Below are positions 24,852 to 33,090 of a stretch of 42,105 nt of DNA, piece by piece. The DNA comes from Enterovibrio gelatinilyticus (lineage in GTDB: Bacteria > Pseudomonadota > Gammaproteobacteria > Enterobacterales > Vibrionaceae), in assembly GCF_028683095.1 (NCBI RefSeq), contig NZ_JAJUBC010000041.1:1-42105 (forward strand), read 5' to 3'. The translations under genes were made by a program, and so were the position numbers. The first letter of the stretch is position 1. Each line of letters begins with the position of its first letter. The notes beneath the pieces were generated by a model. That model ran no database searches and was not told the DNA's origin. It saw only the letters and a list, made by a program, of their open reading frames with translations.

Positions 24852-26807
24852 ATGTTAAGCAAACTTAAGCTTGCACAACAACTTACCGTATCTTTTGCTG
24901 CAGTATTGGTTCTGTTGCTCGTCGTTTCTGTCATTGGTTATGGTGGCCTATCAGAAGGATTTAAAAACTTTACCGATTATCGCGGGCTCGCTCGAAGTTC
25001 TAATGAAGCCAGTGAAGCTCAAGCGACACTTCTTAGCGCTCGACTATCCGCGTTGAAATTTTTGAAAACCCAAGACCCTGCTCAAATAGAGAAGGTTAAG
25101 AATGATATCGAACGCATCAATCAAGTGATTGACTCCATGCTTTCGCACGAATCAGATGCCACCCGAATCAATGAACTGAATGAGTCAAAGCAACTTATGG
25201 CCACCTACGGTGAGACATTCGCTTTGGTTGTTAAAGATTTTGCCAGTAGAAATACAGTCGTTAGTCAAGACCTGGACCCTAATGGTCTTAAAATGCGTCA
25301 AATGATGACCAAAATCATCGAAGACTCCGCAGCAGACCGTGAGGTTGACTCGCTATTCTATGCAGCGAATGCACAGGAAAAACTGTTGTTAGGACGGCTC
25401 TTTGCTGCCAAATTTCTGATCAGTAACTCAGACAACGATCTCGCTCGTGCATTGACAGAACTGAATGCGGTCACCGCTCCACTCGATAACTTAAAACGTC
25501 TGCTCACTTCAACAGAAGAAACAGCCATGGTCGATGCCTTCGCAAACGCCCACATTTCTTATATTTCGGCGTTACAACAAACTGCAGAGATTGTTCACAC
25601 AAGAAACGATCGCATATCAGGCACGCTTGACGTCATTGGCCCTCAAGTCACGACAAACCTGAGCGATTTTAAAGCCTCCATAAGAAGCTCACAGGACACT
25701 CTCGGGCCTGAAGCTCAATCTGATAGTGAAGCTGCGGTTCAAACTGTTATTACAGTGTCTGGCCTCGCTATCCTTGTCGGTATTTTTCTAAGCCTCTTTG
25801 TCACTCGAGCTATTCGTAAGCCGATTGGGGGTGAGCCGAGCCAAATAGAAGAAATTGCTCGTAACATCGCCACAGGAGATTTAACGCAATCTTTTGATAG
25901 CAAAGGTGAAGCGACGGGGATCTATGCTGCAATGGGAGAAATGAACGGAAATCTTAAAGAAATAGTGGTTCAACTTTCTGATTCCGTTAACACATTAAAC
26001 AATGCGTCTGGAACGTTGGTCAATGTAACGGAAGAGACTGCACAAAACACCGAATCTCAAGCAGACCAACTAAGCCAAACCGCAACTGCAATGCATCAAT
26101 TAACCGCAACGGTTGACGACATTGCTCAGAACGCTCAAAAAGCGTCAGACGTTGCTAATGAAGCGGATCGCTACTCTCAGGAAGGACAAAGTGTGCTAGA
26201 TGATACCCGCCAAAGTATTGAAAACTTGGTTGGGAATATCGGTGAGGTCAGCCAAGTGATTGAGAATCTAGAAACCGAAACCAAAAATGTGGGTAGCATT
26301 CTGGATACAATTAGAGGCATTGCAGAACAAACAAACTTACTCGCTTTGAACGCCGCGATTGAGGCTGCACGAGCTGGTGAACAAGGTCGAGGTTTCGCCG
26401 TTGTCGCCGATGAAGTTAGAAGCCTTGCCAGTCGCACCCAGCAAAGCACAGAAGAAATCCAAACGCTGATCACACGACTTCAAAGTGAATCAAAGCGCTC
26501 TGTCGAATCAATGCGTAAGAGTGCAACAGAAGCAGAAGAGACATCATCAAAAGCGAACAAAACGCGCGATGCGCTGGTATCTATCACAGAGTCCGTGTCC
26601 AACATCCGTGATATGAATCATCAAATTGCTGTCGCAGCAGAAGAACAGAATGGTGTGGTGACCAATATCAATCAGGCGATTGAACAGCTAAACGAACTGG
26701 GCAAGAGTACGGCTTCTGGCACTGAGAAGTTATCACGAGAAGCACAAGGCTTAACGACTATCACAACGAGCGTGAATCAAATCGTGGGCAAATTCTCTAT
26801 TGGATAG
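24852..26807 (+). CDS. Methyl-accepting chemotaxis protein with HBM-type sensor
   Basis: An inner-membrane chemoreceptor of 651 residues. TM1 is at about 12-32, a large helical periplasmic sensor at about 33-296, TM2 at about 297-317, then HAMP, starting at [15 protein letters not shown] and passing GDLT. The signalling domain has the highly conserved hairpin tip [20 protein letters not shown] near 491-510. A sensor of roughly 260 helical residues and the PIGGEP HAMP are typical of the helical bimodular (HBM) group, whose known members sense organic acids and similar small ligands. There is no C-terminal NWETF-type CheR tether. GGGAG precedes the ATG. The ligand is unknown; inositol is tempting from context but unsupported. 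Confidence 0.92.
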   Translation: MLSKLKLAQQLTVSFAAVLVLLLVVSVIGYGGLSEGFKNFTDYRGLARSSNEASEAQATLLSARLSALKFLKTQDPAQIEKVKNDIERINQVIDSMLSHESDATRINELNESKQLMATYGETFALVVKDFASRNTVVSQDLDPNGLKMRQMMTKIIEDSAADREVDSLFYAANAQEKLLLGRLFAAKFLISNSDNDLARALTELNAVTAPLDNLKRLLTSTEETAMVDAFANAHISYISALQQTAEIVHTRNDRISGTLDVIGPQVTTNLSDFKASIRSSQDTLGPEAQSDSEAAVQTVITVSGLAILVGIFLSLFVTRAIRKPIGGEPSQIEEIARNIATGDLTQSFDSKGEATGIYAAMGEMNGNLKEIVVQLSDSVNTLNNASGTLVNVTEETAQNTESQADQLSQTATAMHQLTATVDDIAQNAQKASDVANEADRYSQEGQSVLDDTRQSIENLVGNIGEVSQVIENLETETKNVGSILDTIRGIAEQTNLLALNAAIEAARAGEQGRGFAVVADEVRSLASRTQQSTEEIQTLITRLQSESKRSVESMRKSATEAEETSSKANKTRDALVSITESVSNIRDMNHQIAVAAEEQNGVVTNINQAIEQLNELGKSTASGTEKLSREAQGLTTITTSVNQIVGKFSIG

Positions 26808-26831
26808 CCAGCCAAACTATTCACGATAAAT

Positions 26832-26856
26832 CGCGCTCATATGAGCGCGTTTTTTA
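26832..26856 (+). terminator. Intrinsic terminator after chemoreceptor
   Basis: The fully symmetric stem CGCGCTCAT / ATGAGCGCG is followed by six T. It starts 24 bp after the chemoreceptor stop and its T-run touches the convergent metallopeptidase stop. Confidence 0.88.
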
Positions 26857-27357
26857 TCCTTTTTTACTCGATTCCAAGTGAATAAGGTATAAACGAGCAT
26901 CAAATTCCAATTGATGATAGTCCGGTTCAATATGACAGCAAAGCTGATAAAAAGCTTTGTTGTGTTCTTTCTCTTTAAGGTGTGCCAATTCATGAACCAC
27001 CAGCATACGCAAGAAAGGTTCAGGCGCTTCCTTAAACATAGAAGCAATGCGAATCTCGTTCTTTGCTTTGAGTTTATTACCATGAACACGCGAAACAAAA
27101 CTGTGCAGACCTAGCGCATTGTTCACCACGTGGATTTTTCCATCGAAAACCACTTTGCTGATCGGCGAAGACTTTTTGAGGTATTGATTTTTGAACGCCA
27201 TAACATAGTCATATAACGCTTTCTCTGACGTAATAGCATGCTTGTCAGGGTAACGCTTAGCCAGCCACATCCCCAGCTTCCCGCTCTCTACGAGAGGTTC
27301 AACTTGAGAAATTAAATGTTCTGGGTAGCCATTCAAATAACGAAGAGATGGGTTCAT
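26854..27357 (-). CDS. YgjP-like zinc metallopeptidase domain protein
   Basis: A 167-residue protein of the YgjP/DUF45 family, related to M48-type peptidases. The zinc motif is HELAH (His122 and His126), followed by HNKAFY (His132) and the C-terminal helix typical of this family. The N-terminal part (about 45-100) forms the strand-rich half with FDGKIHVVNNALGLH. There is no signal peptide or membrane segment, so it should be cytosolic. The physiological role of the family is poorly defined. It is convergent with the chemoreceptor and, from spacing, not cotranscribed with lacI 118 bp upstream. Confidence 0.86.
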   Translation of the reverse strand: MNPSLRYLNGYPEHLISQVEPLVESGKLGMWLAKRYPDKHAITSEKALYDYVMAFKNQYLKKSSPISKVVFDGKIHVVNNALGLHSFVSRVHGNKLKAKNEIRIASMFKEAPEPFLRMLVVHELAHLKEKEHNKAFYQLCCHIEPDYHQLEFDARLYLIHLESSKKG

Positions 27358-27475
27358 TGCTGGTTCATGTCACGCGAATTGGACGCGTATGCTATCAGCA
27401 TCTTTAACGATCCCCAAGCGTGACAGAAATCGATGAGATGCCGTCACGGATAAATGCACACACAACGGCGTAGAC

Positions 27476-28525
27476 TCAGCGCCCTTTTTTCGTAGAGCCT
27501 CGAACCACAGGTTCACAAGGAAGAGTAATCGATTGAGCGGGGAGATTCGGATCAGCAATATGTTGAAACAATGCATCAATGCTCGACAGAATCATCTGAT
27601 CGTTCGGTTGTCGGATCGTAGACAAGTCATAAGAACGACTTTTTGCTAAGCGAATATCATCGACACCGATAACACCCACGTCGTCTGGGATCTTCACGTT
27701 AAGCTCATAACGTAAAGCATCCATACCACCACAAGCCATGATGTCATCGGCATAGAACATGGCATCAGGGCGCTCAGTACCCTTGAAAATACGCAGTGTG
27801 GCGTCGTATCCCGCGTCATAACTAAATTCTCCGCCTTCAACCACTTGCCATTGATTGCAACCACGCTCCATCAAACGACTGATAAACCCGCGTTGGCGAT
27901 CCACGGTTGCTGACGTGCCAATGGGTCCTGCCACAAATGCAGGTCGATCATAACCGGCATCAAGCAGCATGTCTGCCGCCATTCGACCTGCTAACACGTT
28001 GTCACAACTCACCACAGTGACACTGTTTTCATGCGAATCACGACCAAAAATCACGACGGGAGTATCTTGGGACTTACATGCTTCCACCAATTGCTCAGGC
28101 AATGAAGCAGATGTAATGATGAGCCCGTCCACGTTGTACTCCATCACCAACTCAACGGCTTCTTGAATATCCATGTCACTATTCACATTGATCAGCAAAC
28201 TGTGGCAGTTTCGGCGTTGAATCTCGGTCGTAAAACTATTGAGGATAGGCAAATAGAAAGGGTTATTGAAGTCCGTCATCAGTATACCGACAAGACTGGA
28301 GCGCGATTTAATGCCTCGAGCTAAGCGATTGGGTTTGTAGTTCAGTGAAGCCGCCGCTTTAAACACCTTCTCTCGCAATGGACGAGAAATGCTTGCTTCA
28401 GGGTTAAATGCACGGGACACCGCAGACACAGAAACCCCTGCTGCCTCTGCCACTTCAACCACAGTGACTTTTCGCTTTTTGACAGGTGTGCTGTCAACGG
28501 TCGAAACAGGCTTACTGAATGTCAT
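27476..28525 (-). CDS. LacI-family transcriptional regulator of the right-hand inositol module
   Basis: A 349-residue LacI-family protein. The helix-turn-helix is at about 21-45 (VTVVEVAEAAGVSVSAVSRAF), followed by the hinge helix (NYKPNRLARGI) and a periplasmic-binding-protein-like core starting SSLVGILMTDFNNPFY. It lies downstream of the ABC transporter genes but has its own predicted promoter, with a TGAAA-N4-TTTCA palindrome between -35 and -10. The same site in reverse orientation matches the operator at 33018 at 13 of 14 bases. It is therefore the best candidate regulator of the iolE-transporter and iolD operons and of itself. The ligand is probably inositol or an intermediate (inference). 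AGGGAAGC precedes the ATG. Confidence 0.9.
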   Translation of the reverse strand: MTFSKPVSTVDSTPVKKRKVTVVEVAEAAGVSVSAVSRAFNPEASISRPLREKVFKAAASLNYKPNRLARGIKSRSSLVGILMTDFNNPFYLPILNSFTTEIQRRNCHSLLINVNSDMDIQEAVELVMEYNVDGLIITSASLPEQLVEACKSQDTPVVIFGRDSHENSVTVVSCDNVLAGRMAADMLLDAGYDRPAFVAGPIGTSATVDRQRGFISRLMERGCNQWQVVEGGEFSYDAGYDATLRIFKGTERPDAMFYADDIMACGGMDALRYELNVKIPDDVGVIGVDDIRLAKSRSYDLSTIRQPNDQMILSSIDALFQHIADPNLPAQSITLPCEPVVRGSTKKGR

Positions 28526-28582
28526 ATGCTTCCCTGCTGAGCTGTTTAGAGTGTCGGAAAATGGCTCCTTGACGAACGTACT

Positions 28583-28612
28583 ATCATAATGAAATTGTTT
28601 TCACTCATACAA
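28583..28612 (-). promoter_or_regulatory. Putative lacI promoter with embedded LacI operator
   Basis: On the minus strand TTGTAT (28607-28612) and TATGAT (28583-28588) are 18 bp apart. The spacer contains TGAAAACAATTTCA (28590-28603). This differs from the iolD operator core TGAAAACATTTTCA at only one base, which indicates autoregulation. Confidence 0.58.
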
Positions 28613-28658
28613 CGACATTTAATATTTTTGGGCTCTGGGTAACGACAGAGCATGGATT

Positions 28659-28713
28659 CTTGAAGCAGTGAAGGGGTTAGAAGGGATGAAATAGCACCCC
28701 TTCACTGCTCAAG
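28659..28713 (-). other. Long stem-loop directly after the binding-protein gene
   Basis: CTTGAAGCAGTGAAGGGG (28659-28676) pairs with CCCCTTCACTGCTCAAG (28697-28713) over 17 bp with one bulged A. It begins 4 bp after the binding-protein stop. No T-run follows on the minus strand, so it looks like an mRNA 3'-end stabiliser or processing site more than a simple terminator. A smaller hairpin GCTCTG / CAGAGC follows at 28632-28651. Confidence 0.6.
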
Positions 28714-28716
28714 TGG

Positions 28717-29685
28717 TTAGCGGTACTCGCCAGCCAACTCTTCAACCATTGCAACATTCTCTTTAGTCACAAAACCAGGACCAGAGTTAATGTTGTTTGA
28801 AGGTGCTATACCATAGCGGTTATACATGGTGAGAACCATGACAGGTACATAACCTTGCAAGAATGGCTGTTGGTCAATACCCCACTGAATATTGCCATCT
28901 TTGATGCCTTGAGCGATTTCTCCACTCAGATCAAACGTACCGAAGTAGATGTCGCCTAGACGACGCGTCTTCTCTAACGCACGAATAGTTGGGTGTGCAG
29001 ATGTAGGACCAAGCGTTAGAACCGCATCCGTATCTGGGTTTGCACGAAGGTAAGCAGATACTTTCTTCTCAATACCCGTAGGATCCTGACCAACATCGAT
29101 CATTTGGCTACCAAGCTCTACACCCAATGCATCTGCAAAACCCTGACAGCGCTCAACAGAGGCTGGGTTTGTGATGTAGTGGTTAACACACACAAAAGAG
29201 GTTACGCCGTCTTTCTTCGCACGTTTACCTGCGCCATAGCCCGCATCATATTCTGGTTGACCCACGTGAAGAATGGCACCTAAATCTTCACTTTGCTGAT
29301 GGGTGCCTGAGTTCATGGTAACAATTGGAATGCCTTTCTTACGCGCTTTCTCAAGTGGACCTTTCAGCACTTCATAGTCTGCGATCGTTGTGATAATGCC
29401 TTGTGGGTTCGACGCTACCGCTTGTTCGATGATGCGTGCCATATCCGCCAAATCACCTGATGGTGGGTTACGGTATTCCACTTCTACATCTAACTGATCG
29501 CCAGCTTGGTTGATCGCCGTTTTAATCGTGTTCCACCATGAATCTGAATCAGGCGCATGGCTAATCATTACGAAACGCTCGCCTTCTGCAAATGCGGTGC
29601 CAGGAAGCATTGCACCTACGCTGGCGGCTAAAGCCAAAACAAGTACCGATGCTCTCTTTGCTACAGATCTAAGTAGGGTATTCAT
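28717..29685 (-). CDS. Sugar/inositol ABC transporter periplasmic substrate-binding protein
   Basis: Periplasmic binding protein of 322 residues that delivers substrate to the permease. A Sec signal peptide is clear (SVLVLALAASVGAMLPGTAFA, cleavage probably after AFA near residue 33). The mature part is a type I sugar-binding fold, Peripla_BP_4, beginning RFVMISHAPDSDSWW and including GIITTIADYEVLKGPLEKARKKGIPIVTMNS and TFDLSGEI. The substrate is probably myo-inositol or a stereoisomer, inferred from the operon with iolE and the facing iolD operon. GGAG precedes the ATG. It is the last gene of the transporter set and is followed at once by a long stem-loop. Confidence 0.9.
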   Translation of the reverse strand: MNTLLRSVAKRASVLVLALAASVGAMLPGTAFAEGERFVMISHAPDSDSWWNTIKTAINQAGDQLDVEVEYRNPPSGDLADMARIIEQAVASNPQGIITTIADYEVLKGPLEKARKKGIPIVTMNSGTHQQSEDLGAILHVGQPEYDAGYGAGKRAKKDGVTSFVCVNHYITNPASVERCQGFADALGVELGSQMIDVGQDPTGIEKKVSAYLRANPDTDAVLTLGPTSAHPTIRALEKTRRLGDIYFGTFDLSGEIAQGIKDGNIQWGIDQQPFLQGYVPVMVLTMYNRYGIAPSNNINSGPGFVTKENVAMVEELAGEYR

Positions 29686-29814
29686 CCAGTGTTCTCCAAT
29701 CTACTTATTATGTCATGGCTAAGGGACAGGTTTTCCTTTTGTCCACTTATCCACGGCGTTTTGGTCGGGCAATATCGCTGCCCTTTTCTTACTCTTTATT
29801 GCTTTACTAAAAGC

Positions 29815-30618
29815 TTAATTCGCTTCGGCAGTATCTGCGCGCTCGAATTCTGCTAATTCTGCTTCCAGCGTTTCTAGCTCCTGTCCACCGGACATCATCT
29901 CTAGAATTTGCTCTCGCGTGACATTTTTCTTCAGCCATGTGCCCAAGCTCTTACCACGATTCAGCAAGGTAAAACGGTCGGCAATGGGGAAAGCATGGTG
30001 AACGTTGTGCGTGATCAAAATAACCGCAAGCCCTTTACCACGTGCTCGCGCAATCACTTTAAGCACGTTGGCTGACTGCTTCACACCCAACGCGGCGGTT
30101 GGCTCATCCAGAATCAGCACTTTTGCGCCAAAATGGATAGCACGTGCAATTGCCAAACATTGGCGTTCACCGCCAGACATAGTGCCAATCGGGTGCTCTG
30201 GGTCTCGTACATCGATACCCATGTCTTTCATACCGGCTTTGGCGATTTCATTGGCGCGTGCTGTATCAAACACTTCAAAAGGACCAATACGCTTGGTCAG
30301 CTCCCTTCCCATGAAGAAATTGCGCGTAACGCTCATCAAAGGCACTAGAGCCAAGTCCTGATAAACGGTTGCGATACCCGCATCCAGCGCATCACGTGGT
30401 GATTTGAATTTCACCGGCACGCCGTTCATTAAGAACTCCCCTTCTGACGGTGTATGCACGCCAGCCAAGGTTTTAATTAGCGTGGATTTACCCGCGCCGT
30501 TATCACCGAGCAAGCAATGCACTTCGCCCATTTTGACTTCCATATCGATGTCTTTTAGCGCGATAACAGAGCCAAAATAACGGCTGACTTTTTTTAGTTC
30601 GAGAATGTATTCAGACAT
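29815..30618 (-). CDS. Sugar/inositol ABC transporter ATP-binding protein
   Basis: Single-cassette ATPase of 267 residues, of the FrcA type rather than the double-cassette RbsA type. Walker [10 protein letters not shown] is near residue 38, the Q-loop is in VYQDLALVP, the signature is SGGERQ near 150, Walker B is [11 protein letters not shown], and the switch His is in [10 protein letters not shown]-terminal acidic tail (residues 248-267, [19 protein letters not shown]) is unlike the core and of unknown use. AGGAG precedes the ATG. It follows the permease by 55 bp and precedes the binding protein by 129 bp on the same strand. The functional unit would be a homodimer at the inner membrane. Confidence 0.93.
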   Translation of the reverse strand: MSEYILELKKVSRYFGSVIALKDIDMEVKMGEVHCLLGDNGAGKSTLIKTLAGVHTPSEGEFLMNGVPVKFKSPRDALDAGIATVYQDLALVPLMSVTRNFFMGRELTKRIGPFEVFDTARANEIAKAGMKDMGIDVRDPEHPIGTMSGGERQCLAIARAIHFGAKVLILDEPTAALGVKQSANVLKVIARARGKGLAVILITHNVHHAFPIADRFTLLNRGKSLGTWLKKNVTREQILEMMSGGQELETLEAELAEFERADTAEAN

Positions 30619-30673
30619 TGTGTTTCTCCTAAATTCCGTTTTCAGTTCGACAGTCAGATGTATTCACACTCTG

Positions 30674-31810
30674 CTATCTCGCGCTCGTGACTTTCTTGCG
30701 AATGAAGTTGTTGAACAACACTGCAATCAAGAGCATTACACCGAGGAAAACGCGGAACCAATCTGAATCCACACCGGTAAAGAAGATACCCATCTGCACC
30801 ACACCGAAAATCAATGCGCCAAAGAAAGCACCAATCACTGACCCATAACCACCCGTGAGCAACGCACCACCGATGACCGCCGCTATGATGGCCTCAAACT
30901 CTTTCAACAAGCCCCTATCTGCAGCTGCTGAACCAAATTCAAATACCTGACAAGCCGCAAATACCGTGGCGCAAAAAGCGGTAAACATGAACAATATGAT
31001 TTTCACGCGGTCAGTCGGTACACCGACATTTTTGGCCGCATTAGCATCGCCACCTGAAGCGAAGATCCAGTTACCAAAGCGAGTACGCAGCAACACAAAT
31101 GAACACACTGCAGTCAACAAGAACCACCACACAACGACCATAGGAATGCCCGTGACCACAGGCGTGCCGTCAGTGTAGGTTTCAATCCAACCAATGTTGC
31201 CAAGCCAGGTGAATAACCCCGTTCCGATTTCGCCACCAAACATGGATGCCAACCAATCACCTTGAGCCACATCACCCACACCAGACAGGATGGTTTTGTT
31301 AGTTAGCATGATTGACAGTGCAATGGTTAAACCGCGAAGAATAAAGAGGAAAGCAAGTGATACGATAAAAGAAGGGAGCCCCGTTTTCACCACGATGTAA
31401 CCATTCAAAAAGCCGACTGCCATTGCCCCGGCAAATGCAAAGAGGATCGCAGCCCATGCTGGCCAGCCCCAGTACACGGCCGGAATCGCAATCATCATCC
31501 CAGCAAAACCAATCATTGAACCAATAGAGAGGTCAAACTCACCTGCAATCATCAGTAGGCACGCACCCACGGCAATGATCCCTAGCTGTGCTGAAACCGT
31601 TGTCCAGTTCATGATGCCGTCGGCATTGAACATGCCTGAATCCCACGCAACCAGTGCGAAGAAAGCAAAAACCAAAATTGCACCTGATACCGAACCCAAT
31701 TCAGGGCGAGATAGCAGCCCGCTTACAAAGGAAACCTTACGAACTCGTTCATCATTTGCTCCACCTGCTGGTTGAGTCTCCGTTTCTGGCGCGGTTTCTT
31801 TTACCGACAT
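30674..31810 (-). CDS. Sugar/inositol ABC transporter permease
   Basis: Inner-membrane permease of 378 residues of the RbsC/FrcC class (BPD_transp_2). After a hydrophilic N-terminus of about 40 residues there are around ten hydrophobic segments. The family signature AGEFDLSIGSMIGFAGM is near residue 90, and the EAA-like loop is near EAIIAAVIGGALLTGGYGSV. AGGAGG precedes the ATG. It follows the iolE-like gene by 86 bp in the same direction, so the dehydratase and transporter are likely made together. The pathway context makes inositol the most likely substrate. Confidence 0.93.
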   Translation of the reverse strand: MSVKETAPETETQPAGGANDERVRKVSFVSGLLSRPELGSVSGAILVFAFFALVAWDSGMFNADGIMNWTTVSAQLGIIAVGACLLMIAGEFDLSIGSMIGFAGMMIAIPAVYWGWPAWAAILFAFAGAMAVGFLNGYIVVKTGLPSFIVSLAFLFILRGLTIALSIMLTNKTILSGVGDVAQGDWLASMFGGEIGTGLFTWLGNIGWIETYTDGTPVVTGIPMVVVWWFLLTAVCSFVLLRTRFGNWIFASGGDANAAKNVGVPTDRVKIILFMFTAFCATVFAACQVFEFGSAAADRGLLKEFEAIIAAVIGGALLTGGYGSVIGAFFGALIFGVVQMGIFFTGVDSDWFRVFLGVMLLIAVLFNNFIRKKVTSAR

Positions 31811-31896
31811 ACTTGCCTCCTAATTCCTTGCTTCTAATCTGGCCTAAAGCCTAAATTCAGATGAATGCACAACATCCTGTTTCGTCGCATATTCGC

Positions 31897-32787
31897 TTAA
31901 TGAATAACCGCTTTTTCAATAAAAGATCGGCTTTTTTCCGCGTCTGTTTTAGCGTCGCTTTTGGCGGTAGGATCCGTGTCCTGTTCAACCGTCACCCAGC
32001 CTTTGAAATCAATATCGATCAAGGTTTGGCGAACATCAGAAAAATCGACACATCCTTGCCCAAGCGGGCAAAAAATATTGTTGCCAATAGCGGTATAGAA
32101 ATCGGTTCCCGCTTTCACTGACGCCGCGAGAACGTCTGCATTGATGTCTTTAAAATGTAGATACTTAACGCGATCTTTGTATGTTCGCAGTATTTCACTC
32201 GGATCCATGCCGGCATAAACGCAATGACCCGTATCAACGCACAATGACATCAGTTCAGGTGCAAGGTCTCGCATCGCCTTATCTAACTCGTCGCGATATT
32301 CGATATAAGTACCAGCGTGTGCGTGGAGGGTTGGTGTAACCTCATATTGCGCACAGATTTCGCCTACTCCCCTCAACGTCACCATCATGGCTTCCCACTG
32401 CTCATCATTGAGTCGTGTTGCCGTGTCGGCTTGCCCAGCTTCGTCTGTTCGCGGTGAAGACACATGGTCAATGACCACCAAAAACTTAGCCCCCTGTTGC
32501 TGAAGGATCTGACACGTTGTGTGCGTTTTTTCGAAAATAGCTTCTCTTTCCTCTGCTTTGTGTAAATGCACGAACAATGTCCCAGCCACTAAACCTAACG
32601 TTCTTGAAGAGAGCGCCGCGCTCAGCTCATCTTTGTTAGTGGGTAAATAACCAAGCGGCCCCAACTCTGTGGCGCCATAGCCTGCACCCGCAATTTCATC
32701 TAGCACTGTCTGCCATGTCGGGTTAGCCGGATTATCGGCAAACTCAATTCCCCATGAACACGGTGCATTGGCGATTTTTAATTCCAA
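31897..32787 (-). CDS. iolE: myo-inosose-2 dehydratase-like TIM-barrel protein (IolE/MocC family)
   Basis: Predicted to dehydrate 2-keto-myo-inositol to the diketone used by IolD. The 296-residue protein has the xylose-isomerase-like TIM-barrel pattern: IANAPCSWGIEF at the start, AGYGATELGPLGYLP near 35, HAHAGTYIE near 155, CVDTGHCVYAGMDP near 185, YLHFKDIN near 210, and VEQDTDP near 270, which supply the metal-binding acidic and His residues. APCSWG is more like the MocC/rhizopine branch than classical IolE, so the exact stereoisomer is unsure. The start codon is TTG, with AGGAGG upstream. It heads the minus-strand transporter operon and diverges from iolD. Confidence 0.82.
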   Translation of the reverse strand: MELKIANAPCSWGIEFADNPANPTWQTVLDEIAGAGYGATELGPLGYLPTNKDELSAALSSRTLGLVAGTLFVHLHKAEEREAIFEKTHTTCQILQQQGAKFLVVIDHVSSPRTDEAGQADTATRLNDEQWEAMMVTLRGVGEICAQYEVTPTLHAHAGTYIEYRDELDKAMRDLAPELMSLCVDTGHCVYAGMDPSEILRTYKDRVKYLHFKDINADVLAASVKAGTDFYTAIGNNIFCPLGQGCVDFSDVRQTLIDIDFKGWVTVEQDTDPTAKSDAKTDAEKSRSFIEKAVIH

Positions 32788-33017
32788 AGCCAGCCTCCTA
32801 CTCTCTACTCATTCTATTTGGTGTTTCAATGACGCTAGGTTTCCAATACCCCCATCGCCGCGAAAACATTTAAATTGTTGTTAACACTTTTTAAACATTT
32901 ATGGTATTGATTTCAATTTGTCAACGAAATGGCCGTCTCACATTTGCGCATTAAACGCTCAGTCACTCAAATTGAATATAAAATGTGCGCCATGTCTGAT
33001 TATTTAATCTTTACCAT
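32788..33017. promoter_or_regulatory. Divergent iolE/iolD control region
   Basis: Together with the element at 33018-33047, this about 300-bp gap separates the two large inositol operons. A degenerate operator-like sequence, CGAAAACATTTAAA, at 32861 is near the iolE side. A spaced inverted repeat CACATTT (32939-32945) / AAATGTG (32981-32987) lies in the middle. No ORF is present. Confidence 0.45.
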
Positions 33018-33047
33018 TTGAAAACATTTTCAATACAAGGCTACTAT
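33018..33047 (+). promoter_or_regulatory. Putative iolD promoter overlapped by LacI operator
   Basis: The palindrome TTGAAAA-CA-TTTTCAA (33018-33033) begins with the likely -35 TTGAAA. The likely -10 TACTAT (33042-33047) is 18 bp further on. The operator would occlude the -35. Confidence 0.6.
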
Positions 33048-33090
33048 TTCATCAAAGCAGGGATGTAAGAATCTGAGTGGGAGAACACAG

